A stretch of DNA of 64,000 nucleotides from Pseudomonadales bacterium. GTDB lineage: Bacteria > Pseudomonadota > Gammaproteobacteria > Pseudomonadales > Halieaceae. This document shows, in pieces, positions 17,579 through 27,125 of this stretch (positions are counted from its first letter, which is position 1; each line of letters begins with the position of its first letter). The stretch is taken from positions 1,426,001 through 1,490,000 of the forward strand of contig JACKNO010000001.1 of assembly GCA_024234815.1 (NCBI GenBank), in the 5' to 3' direction. The notes under the pieces are model-generated. The model had not been told where the DNA came from and searched no databases. It saw only the letters and a list, made by a program, of their open reading frames with translations. A program made the position numbers and the translations under genes.

Positions 17579-17942
17579 CAGTGGGGCGAAGCGCAAGGGC
17601 TTCTTGATCGCCACATTGGTTGCCGCCCTGCTGACGGCCCTGGTGGGCTATTGGCTGATGCATCGATTACAGACCGATTCTGTGCAGTCCATCCAACAGA
17701 GTATCGACACCTGGCGCCTAACACTCACGCTATGCCGTTGGACAGTGATCGCGCTGGTGGCGTTCGGTTGGAAGGTCGGCGTTGAACACCTCACCAAAAC
17801 CGGAAAGATTAATTCTGCCCAGGCAGATCAGCTTCACCGGTATCGCTGGCGCGCCGTCACCTGGCTGGTCGTCCTCGAACTGGTGCTGGGTCAGGGTTTG
17901 GTTGTGAAGTTTCTCGGCATCACCGCAGGACAGATCGTCTGA
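17568..17942 (+). CDS. Small ICE membrane protein before TraG
   Basis: About 124 residues start from a GTG at 17568, which overlaps the TraH-like stop. Three hydrophobic segments are visible (about 12-32, 50-70 and 92-115), with the basic loop TKTGKINSAQADQLHRYRWRA between the last two. A short membrane protein in exactly this place is usual in type G clusters. The stop overlaps the start of the TraG-like gene. I cannot assign a function. Confidence 0.75.
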   Translation: MFNNSGAKRKGFLIATLVAALLTALVGYWLMHRLQTDSVQSIQQSIDTWRLTLTLCRWTVIALVAFGWKVGVEHLTKTGKINSAQADQLHRYRWRAVTWLVVLELVLGQGLVVKFLGITAGQIV

Positions 17943-19507
17943 TGAGTGTCGACAGCTACCTGGAGCTCTTTACCTCGCTCTTCGGCTGGGCCTTCTACGG
18001 CATTCTGTGGGATGTGCTGGTCAATACCGGGATCGTCTATCTCCCGTTTCTGGGGATCCTGATCGATAACTGGCGCGAACCCGCACAAGGTGGGGAAGTT
18101 GGCCATGCCAGCGGACTGTCACTGCGGCGTATGGAGATCGAACTCTTCATCGCGCTGTTGGTGGTCGTACTCGCAGGGCAACCCGCTGCGCTCACTCCCC
18201 TCAACGCCGCAACCCTGTCGTATTCGCCACCACCGACCCTGGTGGATCCGGCCCCGGCCGCCGCAACCGTGGCTGCGCCACAGAGTACCTACGGCACGAC
18301 CGGATTTACCGGCTCCGCCGCAACGGTCAACGTCCCGGTATGGTGGTACGGTGTCATCGCGCTGAGTTCGGGTTTGAACCACGCGATCGTCGAAGGCTTG
18401 CCAACGGTGGCGGATATGCGCACCTTCGAGCAGCAGGCGCATCTTGCCACCATTGCGGATCCTCGCCTTCGACAGGAAGTCAGCGATTTCTTCAGTCAGT
18501 GTTACATTCCGGCCCGCTCCAAGTATCAGGCGGAGCGACCGGATACCGCGGCGATCAGCGGCATCCTCGCCACCTATGGCGCCGATGACCCGGACTGGAT
18601 GGGCTCACACGTCTACCGGGATACCGCGGGTTATTACGACACCTTGCGCCCAGCCAACCAAATCACCGGCTGGGCCTACATCGCGGCCAGGGACACGGAA
18701 TACGATCCGACAGCGCCGCCGGCCTGGGGCAAGCCTTTCTGCAAACAGTGGTGGGAAGATGCAGCGATCGGCCTAAGAGAGAAGCTGATCAATGAAGCAG
18801 ACGCTACTTCTGCCGGCTTCTCTGGCCTGGTGGTTGCCATCGCACCGGCGCTGGCAGGTGAGCAGCAAAACGACGCCGTCGCCAAAACCGTGCTTACCAA
18901 CGCGCCGCCTTCCTGGTCGAGCAACGAACTGATCGCCAACAACGCCTCTGGTTCGGGCTTGTTCAATACCGCGGGCAATATCGTCAAAGGGGGCCTCGCT
19001 GCCGGTGGTGTAATCACCGCATCAGCCTTGTTTTCCGTCACCATGACCGCCGTGCTGCAGTCACTGCCCATGGTCCAGGCCATCATGCTGCTGGGTATCT
19101 ATGCACTGTTGCCGCTGGTGGTCGTCCTATCACGCTACTCCATTGCCATGATGGTGGTGGCTGGCATGGCGATTTTCACCATCAAATTCTGGACGGTACT
19201 CTGGTACCTGGCGATGTGGGTGGATCAGAACCTGATTTTGTCCATGTATCCCGACGTCAATGTCTTCCTTCAGCTCTTCGCCAACCCCGGCGAACACGAT
19301 GCCAAGCGCATGCTGCTGAATATGATCACCACCAGTCTCTATTTGGGATTGCCGTTGCTATGGAGTGGGATGATGGCGTGGGCGGGGGTGCAGGTCGGTC
19401 GGTCACTGGATAACGCCACGCATCCATTTATTAAACCGGCTAACGATGCTGGTCAGAAGGGTGGCTCGGTCGGGAAGGCGGTAATAAGTAAAGGAATGAA
19501 AAAGTAA
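17942..19507 (+). CDS. traG: TraG-like mating-pair formation protein (N-terminal type)
   Basis: The 521-residue inner-membrane protein begins MSVDSYLELFTSLFGWAFYG, typical of TraG N-terminal-domain proteins closing type G clusters. Hydrophobic helices lie near residues 15-40, 65-85, 345-420 and 455-475. A large periplasmic middle domain carries cysteines (FFSQCYIPARSKYQ, GKPFCKQWWED). Related proteins stabilise mating pairs and can act in surface exclusion. The frame is intact and it is the last transfer gene before the minus-strand block. Confidence 0.87.
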   Translation: MSVDSYLELFTSLFGWAFYGILWDVLVNTGIVYLPFLGILIDNWREPAQGGEVGHASGLSLRRMEIELFIALLVVVLAGQPAALTPLNAATLSYSPPPTLVDPAPAAATVAAPQSTYGTTGFTGSAATVNVPVWWYGVIALSSGLNHAIVEGLPTVADMRTFEQQAHLATIADPRLRQEVSDFFSQCYIPARSKYQAERPDTAAISGILATYGADDPDWMGSHVYRDTAGYYDTLRPANQITGWAYIAARDTEYDPTAPPAWGKPFCKQWWEDAAIGLREKLINEADATSAGFSGLVVAIAPALAGEQQNDAVAKTVLTNAPPSWSSNELIANNASGSGLFNTAGNIVKGGLAAGGVITASALFSVTMTAVLQSLPMVQAIMLLGIYALLPLVVVLSRYSIAMMVVAGMAIFTIKFWTVLWYLAMWVDQNLILSMYPDVNVFLQLFANPGEHDAKRMLLNMITTSLYLGLPLLWSGMMAWAGVQVGRSLDNATHPFIKPANDAGQKGGSVGKAVISKGMKK

Positions 19508-19511
19508 TGCG

Positions 19512-19742
19512 CTACTTGTGGTCGTACCAGCCGTAGGGATCGGTACCATCATCGCGTTCTCCGGTCCGGTAGTTCAGCGACCCGCTGGAAATCCCTCCGG
19601 AATTGTCTTCGTCCGAAGTATTCAAAAGAGCGAAAAGCTCGCGACCTGCACCCAGTAGTAACAGCAACACACTACCCATAAAATGCCGACAGGTCTTGAG
19701 AGCGCTGCCAAGTTTTCTGTCTTTAGATGTTAATTCAGTCAT
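19512..19742 (-). CDS. Small membrane-anchored ICE-associated protein
   Basis: The 76-residue frame, opposite to and just after the TraG-like gene, has a hydrophobic segment (about 22-40) and a distinctive C-terminus (SGSLNYRTGERDDGTDPYGWYDHK). Its place matches the small genes that often follow traG in these elements, but I do not recognise a named family. Confidence 0.5.
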   Translation of the reverse strand: MTELTSKDRKLGSALKTCRHFMGSVLLLLLGAGRELFALLNTSDEDNSGGISSGSLNYRTGERDDGTDPYGWYDHK

Positions 19743-19892
19743 ACGCTCATACTACGAAAAACTACTGTTTATATAAACAACCCAGTAAGGGAATGGGTGG
19801 TTTCCGGATTGACTGCATTCTGGCTATCTCGGTGTGTGGAAAACTTATGGCCAGTAGCAATATTAGTAGACAGTTCAATTGGAAGAACCTGG

Positions 19893-21923
19893 TTATGCAT
19901 GTCGTTCCAAAATTGCTGTACCGGAACTTGTAACTTCAGTCGCATCCAATACGCTGAGAGCGCCTCGTTCATTCTCACCCAAGCGAATATGGAGCCCGGT
20001 AGAATTGTATGAAGAGGGAAGCCTCCTGCACAACAACTCAGCTAGTGCTTGGTCTTCAACCGCGCAAATTACTTGGTTGCCTTCTGCACTAAGGGTCGAC
20101 AACACCTCCGCTAAATGCACCGCTCTGAAATCGTCTATGTGTTGCACCGGATCGTCAAGCAGTACTGTCCTGAATTTACTCCAGGATGTGGCCAAACAAA
20201 CTGAAAGAAGGAAAGCTAGTCCAGTCGCTCTCCGTTGACCACTACTGAATATAAATTGCGGATTTAGCCCATCGCCAACTTCCAGTTTCAAGAAACGCTT
20301 AACATCTCCTCGAATTTTATAATCAATATCCCGCCATGATGTGTGTGGTCGCAATCTTCTATACAAGTCAGCCAACAGCGGCCCAATTAAATCGAGTCTA
20401 TCGTCTAGAGCTTCATTTGCGGCTCTTCGCGCCGCGTCGTATAGCGCTTTAGCGTGACCTTCTGCTCTTCGAGCTTTCGCTAAACGTGCTTCCAGTTCTC
20501 GGACCTGTTTCTCAACGCCTTCCTTTTCTCGTATAGAAGATTCCAGAAGGGAATTAAGGGAAATAGTATCCAAAATTCTAAGTGCATTTTCAGCATCACG
20601 TAACTTGCTGGCTTCATTATCAATTTTTAAACCGATATCCTCTGCTGAAACATCTTGACCGAGTTTTGCTTGATTCCTTAGGCGGTCTAACCGCTCTAGT
20701 GATTTTTGTATTTTTGACAGTGCATCACGATATTCTGATAACGTTGTATTCTTTTTCTCCAATTCAATCTCTGATTTACGTATCGCTGATTTCTTTTCAG
20801 CTTTAATCTTTGCAAGCTGTTGTGCCTCTTGATTTAGACGATCGATTTTTAGTCGAACTTCTTGCATGCCGATTTCAAAACTCCGTTGCGAATGTCCGGC
20901 ATTGCAAAGTGGACAGTGTTCATCGACAAGGCCAATTTCTGAACCGGCTTCAAGTAGTTCTGAAATTTGATTGGCCTTCTCCGTGTTGTCACCATCATTA
21001 TGCTTACTTAAAAATTCGCCGTATTCAGAGGACTTCTCTTCTAACTGAGTTTTCAGTGAGTCAATTTCTTTTTCAACTTCATCATACCTTCTTTGTTGTT
21101 CCGTCAAGGCGTTCGTATTAGATTCTTGCTTCTTCAGCTCGGATTCAATTTCCTCCAAAAGTTGAATCAGCTTTTTTGCTTCCGCTATTGCTTCGCGACC
21201 TTCTGGCAAAAGACTGTCAACTGGCAAGTCCTTGCCGAGGAATCTGCGAAGATGATCCATAGCAGAGTTTATTGCAGAATCATCTGTTAGTCGGGCTCGA
21301 AGTTGTTCAATCCTATTATTAATCTGCTTCAAAGAAGCTCTCGAATCTTGACGTTGTTTATCAATCTCTTGAGATCGTCTCGCGCATACGTTTTTTAGCT
21401 CGTTAGCACGGTGAATCTCTTTGTCAGAATCGGGAGATCCTAAGGCATCGCGAAGTAACTGAAACCGCTCAGTTTCCTTTAGATCCAAGCTTAATGCGGA
21501 AATAAATTCATCCCTGATAATGCTTGTCTTGGTAAGCTGAATCAGAGGTTCAGGTGGGGCAATATCTAAATTGCAGATTCTTCCTACAAATGATTGATCA
21601 ATAGGTGATTCATACTGGCCTTTGGTTCTTCTTAGGGAAAATAGATTTGCATCTTCATCTCGAAATCCTACTTCGACATAGCATTCATCAATAGAATTGG
21701 GGCCTCGCCACCAAATATAGTCTTCGACAGATTCTCCTGATGCTTTGGCATCACTGTACTTGAACAAACCACCCGTCAATGCATACTCGATCGCGTCGCA
21801 TAGAGTACTTTTACCAACACCGTTTCTACCAGAGATGACATTAAAATCTGGTGAAAAGTTAATCCGAGTGGGCTCAGAGTATCCACGAAAACCGCAGAGA
21901 TCGATGTAAGATATTTCTAGCAT
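19893..21923 (-). CDS. SMC/Rad50-like ATPase, LmuB-type component of a Lamassu/ABC-3C system
   Basis: The 676-residue ATPase has Walker A GRNGVGKST (32-40), long coiled coils (about 165-335 and 345-490) flanking a zinc-hook-like CPLC (337-340), the ABC signature FSSGQRR (559-565) and Walker B TVLLDDP (586-592). In Lamassu and ABC-three-component systems such a protein senses foreign DNA and releases an effector. It is the last gene of the defence operon, its start overlapping the stop of the middle-component gene by one base. A general RecF/RecN repair protein is less likely because of the SIR2 and middle-component partners. Confidence 0.82.
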   Translation of the reverse strand: MLEISYIDLCGFRGYSEPTRINFSPDFNVISGRNGVGKSTLCDAIEYALTGGLFKYSDAKASGESVEDYIWWRGPNSIDECYVEVGFRDEDANLFSLRRTKGQYESPIDQSFVGRICNLDIAPPEPLIQLTKTSIIRDEFISALSLDLKETERFQLLRDALGSPDSDKEIHRANELKNVCARRSQEIDKQRQDSRASLKQINNRIEQLRARLTDDSAINSAMDHLRRFLGKDLPVDSLLPEGREAIAEAKKLIQLLEEIESELKKQESNTNALTEQQRRYDEVEKEIDSLKTQLEEKSSEYGEFLSKHNDGDNTEKANQISELLEAGSEIGLVDEHCPLCNAGHSQRSFEIGMQEVRLKIDRLNQEAQQLAKIKAEKKSAIRKSEIELEKKNTTLSEYRDALSKIQKSLERLDRLRNQAKLGQDVSAEDIGLKIDNEASKLRDAENALRILDTISLNSLLESSIREKEGVEKQVRELEARLAKARRAEGHAKALYDAARRAANEALDDRLDLIGPLLADLYRRLRPHTSWRDIDYKIRGDVKRFLKLEVGDGLNPQFIFSSGQRRATGLAFLLSVCLATSWSKFRTVLLDDPVQHIDDFRAVHLAEVLSTLSAEGNQVICAVEDQALAELLCRRLPSSYNSTGLHIRLGENERGALSVLDATEVTSSGTAILERHA

Positions 21924-22495
21924 CAGGTGTTCTCCAGAATTCTGGCAACATCTTCTACATCTTGATCTTGGAAGAATGCTTGAAGCGCACTTTGAGGCAC
22001 TTCTTGAGCGCGCAAGGCGATTTCCTCCTTTATGTTGAGAGGTGGCAACTTAGGAATGTATGAAAAAGGAAGCAGAGAGAGCAGAGCTGCCCTTACGTCA
22101 TCCGCAGTTTCGATATTTGACCTCGCTATTTTACGCGTTTCTGCCAGATCCTCTTCAATGTCCTGTAAAGCATGAAATTGAATATCGGTACAATGCTCGC
22201 TCGTAAGAAATACGTTGTATACGTTCCATGCCTTAGAGCCAGATGAAAGCAGTTTATTCGAATATTTCCTTATCAGCTGGTCCTTGTCCTCAGTCCATGA
22301 TTCGATAAGTTCTGCAACCGTGGAGTACACCATCACAAAGCCGAACAAAGTACTGTTTTCGAATGCAACGAACTTGGATTCGTCTAAATCTATTACAAAT
22401 GCTCTGTAATCTGATTCTGTAAGAACGGCTACCACTTCATCAATTATCCTACTCATAAGTTCAGTAACTCCTGGGCCCTTGGGCGCGTAATCCAT
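21923..22495 (-). CDS. Middle component (LmuC-like) of the SIR2-SMC defence system
   Basis: A 190-residue protein without a recognised catalytic motif. Size, position between effector and SMC gene, and the tail (LPPLNIKEEIALRAQEVPQSALQAF) fit the small adaptor of Lamassu (LmuC), called the middle component in ABC-three-component systems. It would link the SMC sensor to the SIR2 effector. Its 5' end overlaps the SIR2 gene by 43 bases and its stop touches the SMC start. The ATG at 22453 (MSRIIDEVV) is an alternative start just after the SIR2 stop region. The assignment rests mainly on context. Confidence 0.6.
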   Translation of the reverse strand: MDYAPKGPGVTELMSRIIDEVVAVLTESDYRAFVIDLDESKFVAFENSTLFGFVMVYSTVAELIESWTEDKDQLIRKYSNKLLSSGSKAWNVYNVFLTSEHCTDIQFHALQDIEEDLAETRKIARSNIETADDVRAALLSLLPFSYIPKLPPLNIKEEIALRAQEVPQSALQAFFQDQDVEDVARILENT

Positions 22496-23775
22496 TCTCC
22501 GCTGGGCCCGCCTCTTACGATTGAAGGATTGCGACCATCTCTAGCAATGTTGCCGGGTAAGCCGGTATCTTCCGCGCCTACACATATGACTATGTCTGCC
22601 GACCCAAATGGAGTTACTTCCCGCTGAAACTTTTGCCTGACGATATGTAAAAACCAAGGTGCATTCAGTACTCTGATCTTTCTGTCGTCTAGTAACCAGT
22701 GACCGTCTGAAAATACGGCACCTTTTGCCTGCAATTGCAGGATTGTGAGCCCAACGAAATCGTTAATATTTGGATTCTTGGCTTTGGCGGGCTCTGATGG
22801 GGAACAACCTTCTATGTCACGTCTGATGGCGTAGAGCGCCTGTAAAGAGGTTTCTTCTGGTAACTCGTACCAAACCTCGTGAGGCTCATTTCCAGTAGAA
22901 TCTAAATATGACTGTCTCGCACTATAAATAGACGAACGAACATATTTTCTTGAAAATTTTAGTCGAAGCGTATTCAGGAATTCTGATCCAGAAAGCGGTA
23001 GGTGAAGGAACGTCACATCATCTTTGCTGCCGAGTTCATGCAAACCCGGGGCTTTTTCTCTGAGAGTTTCTACATCGGATGGATCAATTATTATGACCCT
23101 AGATGGTTGTATTGCGCCAAGGGAGCTTTCCAAAACAGTATTCAAGTATGACCAGTCCGACCAGAAGCCAATAATCAAGAGGTCTTTATTAGCAAGATGC
23201 AGATTTAACCATTGTGCGCTGCGCGCAATGCGACTTTTGACCGGTTCATTCTGAATCTGAGCTGGTGCCCAGACGGTATTGTCTCTGTCTTTTATCCAAC
23301 ACCCATGAATTTTTAATAACGGACTTCTATCATGAGGTGCATTTTCAGCCTCTTGACCATCTAACAGCCCATCCACCTCTCCAAACAAATCATGGGCCGC
23401 TGTTTCGATTAGGTTATCTAAGTTGGTGGAAATCACTGAGGTTGCAGCTCGACACAGTAGGAAATCAGCAATTGCTGAGTGCCCCAAGTTATGAGGCATT
23501 GCAAAACTATCTGTCGGAATCAGTTTCCTTATGAAATAGTTGCAAAACCTACCTGATTCCAGGAAGTGGTTAGCTTGTTCCTCGAGATCATTTTGTACGA
23601 TTTCGCCGTTCCGCTGGCAGTGGTCGAAGATTTCGTTAGCGAGTGCTGCAGCGGATGGTAAATTGCTCGGCGGTGCCATCGACAAACCCGCCCCACACAA
23701 AATCACCAAGCGATCTTCGTCGATGGAATCTAAAAGTGCAGTGACAGCATTATCTAGCGCTATTGTCTGAACCAT
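22453..23775 (-). CDS. SIR2-domain NADase effector
   Basis: A 440-residue protein with an N-terminal SIR2 domain: GAG and Ser at 28-32 (CGAGLSM), Asn118/Asp120 in STNLDNLIE and the catalytic-type His157 in KIHGCW. Defence SIR2 proteins hydrolyse NAD+ on infection and stop the host. The C-terminal half (about 280-440) is of unknown fold and probably contacts the partners. As the first gene of the three-gene module it fits LmuA of a Lamassu-Sir2 type. It starts 43 bases after the DUF499 gene, with no terminator hairpin and no clear ribosome site, so both read-through and a private promoter remain possible. Confidence 0.83.
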   Translation of the reverse strand: MVQTIALDNAVTALLDSIDEDRLVILCGAGLSMAPPSNLPSAAALANEIFDHCQRNGEIVQNDLEEQANHFLESGRFCNYFIRKLIPTDSFAMPHNLGHSAIADFLLCRAATSVISTNLDNLIETAAHDLFGEVDGLLDGQEAENAPHDRSPLLKIHGCWIKDRDNTVWAPAQIQNEPVKSRIARSAQWLNLHLANKDLLIIGFWSDWSYLNTVLESSLGAIQPSRVIIIDPSDVETLREKAPGLHELGSKDDVTFLHLPLSGSEFLNTLRLKFSRKYVRSSIYSARQSYLDSTGNEPHEVWYELPEETSLQALYAIRRDIEGCSPSEPAKAKNPNINDFVGLTILQLQAKGAVFSDGHWLLDDRKIRVLNAPWFLHIVRQKFQREVTPFGSADIVICVGAEDTGLPGNIARDGRNPSIVRGGPSGEWITRPRAQELLNL

Positions 23776-23818
23776 ATTTTGTACTTGTAAACACTCTTTG
23801 CTTCAGGAAATCGCCTAT

Positions 23819-26800
23819 TTAATCCAGTTGTTTATCAATAAATCCCAATGTGTTTGCGTTCTCCAGTATTGTCCTCACCTTGGATTTATCTAGTCCACCC
23901 GGAACTTCTGCATCGATCTCCAGCTTAAGCTCGACTGTTGCTCCTGGAATCGTGGTCAGTTGCTGAACGATAGCTTCTACAATCTGATGCATATCCCGAG
24001 CGGGACGATCCGCAGAAATTAGCACGGTGCCCTGAAAGCGCGTCGGAAACCTTTCCTTTTCGGGGGTTCCAGGTTCACCAGGTTTTTCGCCAACTCCTTC
24101 TCCCCATCCCTCGGGCTTCGGTTCGGCTATACCTGAATCATCTTTGGTTTCAAGAAATTCCTTACGATGTTCTTCAGCGGTCTCAGGACGCACTATAACG
24201 CTCTCATTGTCGATCACGACGGGGGCGTTTATTGCGCCTTCGATATAAAGCCCAACATACATTTCGGATTTGTCATCCCACCGTTCTGCATAGGCGAACG
24301 GTCCCGCAACCACGCCAGCGACTGATGCCTGAATTGCTCGCACCAATACCTCGCGGCTCTTTACCCTTGGAAGATAGATATAGCGATTCAAATATTCCCA
24401 GATTTCCTTAAGCGACAGATGGTCCTTGTCGTTCCAGATATACTTGACTAGCTGACGATTTAGATTATCCGGGCCAAGTTCGGGCCAGATACCCTGGTCG
24501 CTGACCAGCTTTTTGCTCGCACGAGCGAATAAACCGTCTTGAGCAGGAATCTTGGAAGATGTCCACTCGACATCGGCTTGAGGGCTTTCTTGGTGCGGAT
24601 ATAACAGGTAACACCAGGCTTCCCGTATACGGGTCCTCACGGTTTCATTCGCTTCGGCGACTTTAGCTTTCGCCATTGCGCTGTCACTCTGCGTCAAATT
24701 TAGCCTGTCGGTTTCGCGCACAATCTCTGCCCAAGCTAGCGCTGACCGCATAGCATCTTTAAGATTTTCGAGTTGTCGCGATTCAACGGCAAAGAAGACC
24801 AGCATGTTTCTATATACGCGCGGTGTAGCGCCACGCTGTAAAAGAATGTCTTTCGCCTCCTGCATGGCTTCAGAGCCATCTCGTCCTGTATGGGGATGTC
24901 CGACGCCGAGAACGATTGCCCGGACACCACCGGGCTCATCAGGCACTTCGGCCGACGAACTCGGTGCGGTTTGAACCGTATCGAAATGGCCGCGATCTCC
25001 GATACCGTTGATATACGTCAGCAGCGCTTTGTCGATCTCCAGTAGCACCAACGCCTCTTCCAATTGGCTGGCGCGGTCGGCGGCAATCCGATTGAGACTT
25101 GCCGACATTGAATACCAGTATCGGCCCATATCACTGTGCATGAACTTCGCTTGGTTCGACAAACGCCTCAGAGCATCGCTGAAAATAGCGGGGCGTTCGC
25201 CGGGCTGAACGATGCCCAGATTGATCTGCTTGTCATCCAACCCCCTGTTCTCTTGCCCGTGCGTCGGTGCTGTGCCCATAAAGATTGCGCGCGCTACACG
25301 TCGCGTGGCTGAATACTTATTGAGGTTTGGCGCCGACTGGTCGATTTTGTACGGGGTTGATGTCGTACCATCTACATCACCAGCGATAATCGACTGCCAA
25401 CTTGCGTCGAGATAGTGGAGCAGTTCGGGTTCAACGCGCGCCGAACTTATCATGACACTACCGGGCATGATCATCACTGACGGATCATTGCTCATCCAAA
25501 GTTCGTGGATGACCTGCGCCATGAGACGCAGAACCCCACGCGTCCTTTGAAATTTTTCGAGCGAACCCCAGCTTGTGTAGAGCTGGTCGAATAGTTCCGG
25601 GTGAATGGGATATGCTTTTTCAAGCTTGCGACGATAGTCTTCGTCAGCGCACCCCTGCGGGAAGTCGTTCGTATTCTCGCGATAGAGCTTTGCAAATTGC
25701 TTTAGAGTATTGTCCCTGTGATGGAACATATCGCCTGGAATCTCCCTGAACAGGCGGCGGCGTACAATTTCGTAACTCTCTTCTTGAGAGGCCGGACGCC
25801 ACGACGATTCCACGCGACTGAAGGTCTGTTTCAGCCGCGCAAGGGCCTCCTGTCCACCTTCACCACCGACTTCGATTTGAGATGCGGGGAGAGACGCCAC
25901 TAGAAGTGTCTGTGGGCTTGCTTTGACCGCCTCTGTTAGCGACTGAACAAATGACAGGTTTGAATCGAACGAACCGGAAGGCAAGCCGTCGACTTTGTAT
26001 ATCTGTCTAAGGTAGGCGACCCACTCATCGATCAGGATCAGACATGGAGCGCACTTCTTGAAGATTTCTTCCAGAAGGTTTGATCCAGGTGCAACGCCGC
26101 GCTCATCATTCTCGGCAATCATCTTGAAGGCTTCTTCACCGCCAAGCTGCCACGCCAGCTCGCCCCAGGTCGTTCTGATTTTCCGTCCGCCTTCAAGACT
26201 GATCTCGTCTTGCGGACCTCGTGAAGTTCCGACCAGGACGGCTCGGTTGATTTTCTCGGGAACTTTCAGTTTATGGCGCGACAGCAATTGATCGAGTCCC
26301 GACAAATCCTCGGTGCTTGTTTCACCAGCCATGTGGTAGAGGGCAAGCATCGAGTGCGTCTTACCGCCGCCGAAGTTGGTCTGCAACTCAACGACAGGAT
26401 CACCTGAGTCGCCCGCAAGACGCTTTGCTGCACCGACGAGAAGATTACTCAATCCTTCCGTCAGGTACGTTCTTGCGAAGAACTCCTGCGGATCACGGTA
26501 TTCGGCAGGCGCGCTGCCGTTATGGACTTTAGCAAGGTCGGCGGCAAACTCTGCTTGCTTGAATTCCCCGGTGGCAACGTCCTGATGGGGCTCAACAATT
26601 TCCCGCCACGGGAGAATACCTGCGACGGTATCAACCGAAATATCGAGACGCTGCGTTCTGCGACGCTCCTCGTTCCGCTGCAATTCAGTAAACTTCGTGC
26701 GCAAGATGGTATCCCGCATCTTGCTCAACTTTTCGGCGGTATCTCCGGCGCTGATTGCTTCCATGAGGCGACGCATGGAGTCGAGTGCGCGCTCGGCGTC

Positions 26801-27115
26801 GTCGTAGGTGAAATTGTCGTTGTGGGAAAGTTTGTTCCTGACATCCACGAGTTCATTGACTATGGATCGTTCGGCGCGACCGAGGACCGACTTGAATGCG
26901 TCCATCCAGAATCGATCCATTGCATTCAAAAGTGCAGCCTGGTCCCATAAAAATGTGCCGTCGTCGTTGGCTTTAAGGCCCGGAAGCTTTTCGGCTACTT
27001 TAGGCTGCCAATGCCCCTTCAATGAGTTTTCGAGGCGTTTCTCCACAAACGGGGCCAATGCCTCCGGAAGAAGTTCCATGCCTTCAAAAACATACTGGCG
27101 CGTGCTTTTTGCCAT
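23819..27115 (-). CDS. Swt1-type HEPN and DUF499 ATPase defence protein
   Basis: The 1098-residue protein begins with a Swt1-like HEPN region carrying the R-x4-H ribonuclease motif (Arg93 and His98 in RNKLSH). It continues as a DUF499 ATPase with Walker A NFGGGKTH (247-254) and Walker B CLILIDEW (358-365). A proline/glycine/glutamate-rich linker (about 990-1030) leads to a small C-terminal domain. DUF499 proteins recur with DUF1156 methyltransferases and helicases in defence loci. Here the HEPN motif suggests RNA cleavage as an effector arm, with the ATPase as its control. It starts ten bases after the methyltransferase stop. Confidence 0.85.
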   Translation of the reverse strand: MAKSTRQYVFEGMELLPEALAPFVEKRLENSLKGHWQPKVAEKLPGLKANDDGTFLWDQAALLNAMDRFWMDAFKSVLGRAERSIVNELVDVRNKLSHNDNFTYDDAERALDSMRRLMEAISAGDTAEKLSKMRDTILRTKFTELQRNEERRRTQRLDISVDTVAGILPWREIVEPHQDVATGEFKQAEFAADLAKVHNGSAPAEYRDPQEFFARTYLTEGLSNLLVGAAKRLAGDSGDPVVELQTNFGGGKTHSMLALYHMAGETSTEDLSGLDQLLSRHKLKVPEKINRAVLVGTSRGPQDEISLEGGRKIRTTWGELAWQLGGEEAFKMIAENDERGVAPGSNLLEEIFKKCAPCLILIDEWVAYLRQIYKVDGLPSGSFDSNLSFVQSLTEAVKASPQTLLVASLPASQIEVGGEGGQEALARLKQTFSRVESSWRPASQEESYEIVRRRLFREIPGDMFHHRDNTLKQFAKLYRENTNDFPQGCADEDYRRKLEKAYPIHPELFDQLYTSWGSLEKFQRTRGVLRLMAQVIHELWMSNDPSVMIMPGSVMISSARVEPELLHYLDASWQSIIAGDVDGTTSTPYKIDQSAPNLNKYSATRRVARAIFMGTAPTHGQENRGLDDKQINLGIVQPGERPAIFSDALRRLSNQAKFMHSDMGRYWYSMSASLNRIAADRASQLEEALVLLEIDKALLTYINGIGDRGHFDTVQTAPSSSAEVPDEPGGVRAIVLGVGHPHTGRDGSEAMQEAKDILLQRGATPRVYRNMLVFFAVESRQLENLKDAMRSALAWAEIVRETDRLNLTQSDSAMAKAKVAEANETVRTRIREAWCYLLYPHQESPQADVEWTSSKIPAQDGLFARASKKLVSDQGIWPELGPDNLNRQLVKYIWNDKDHLSLKEIWEYLNRYIYLPRVKSREVLVRAIQASVAGVVAGPFAYAERWDDKSEMYVGLYIEGAINAPVVIDNESVIVRPETAEEHRKEFLETKDDSGIAEPKPEGWGEGVGEKPGEPGTPEKERFPTRFQGTVLISADRPARDMHQIVEAIVQQLTTIPGATVELKLEIDAEVPGGLDKSKVRTILENANTLGFIDKQLD

Positions 27116-27125
27116 CTTTTTTTCC

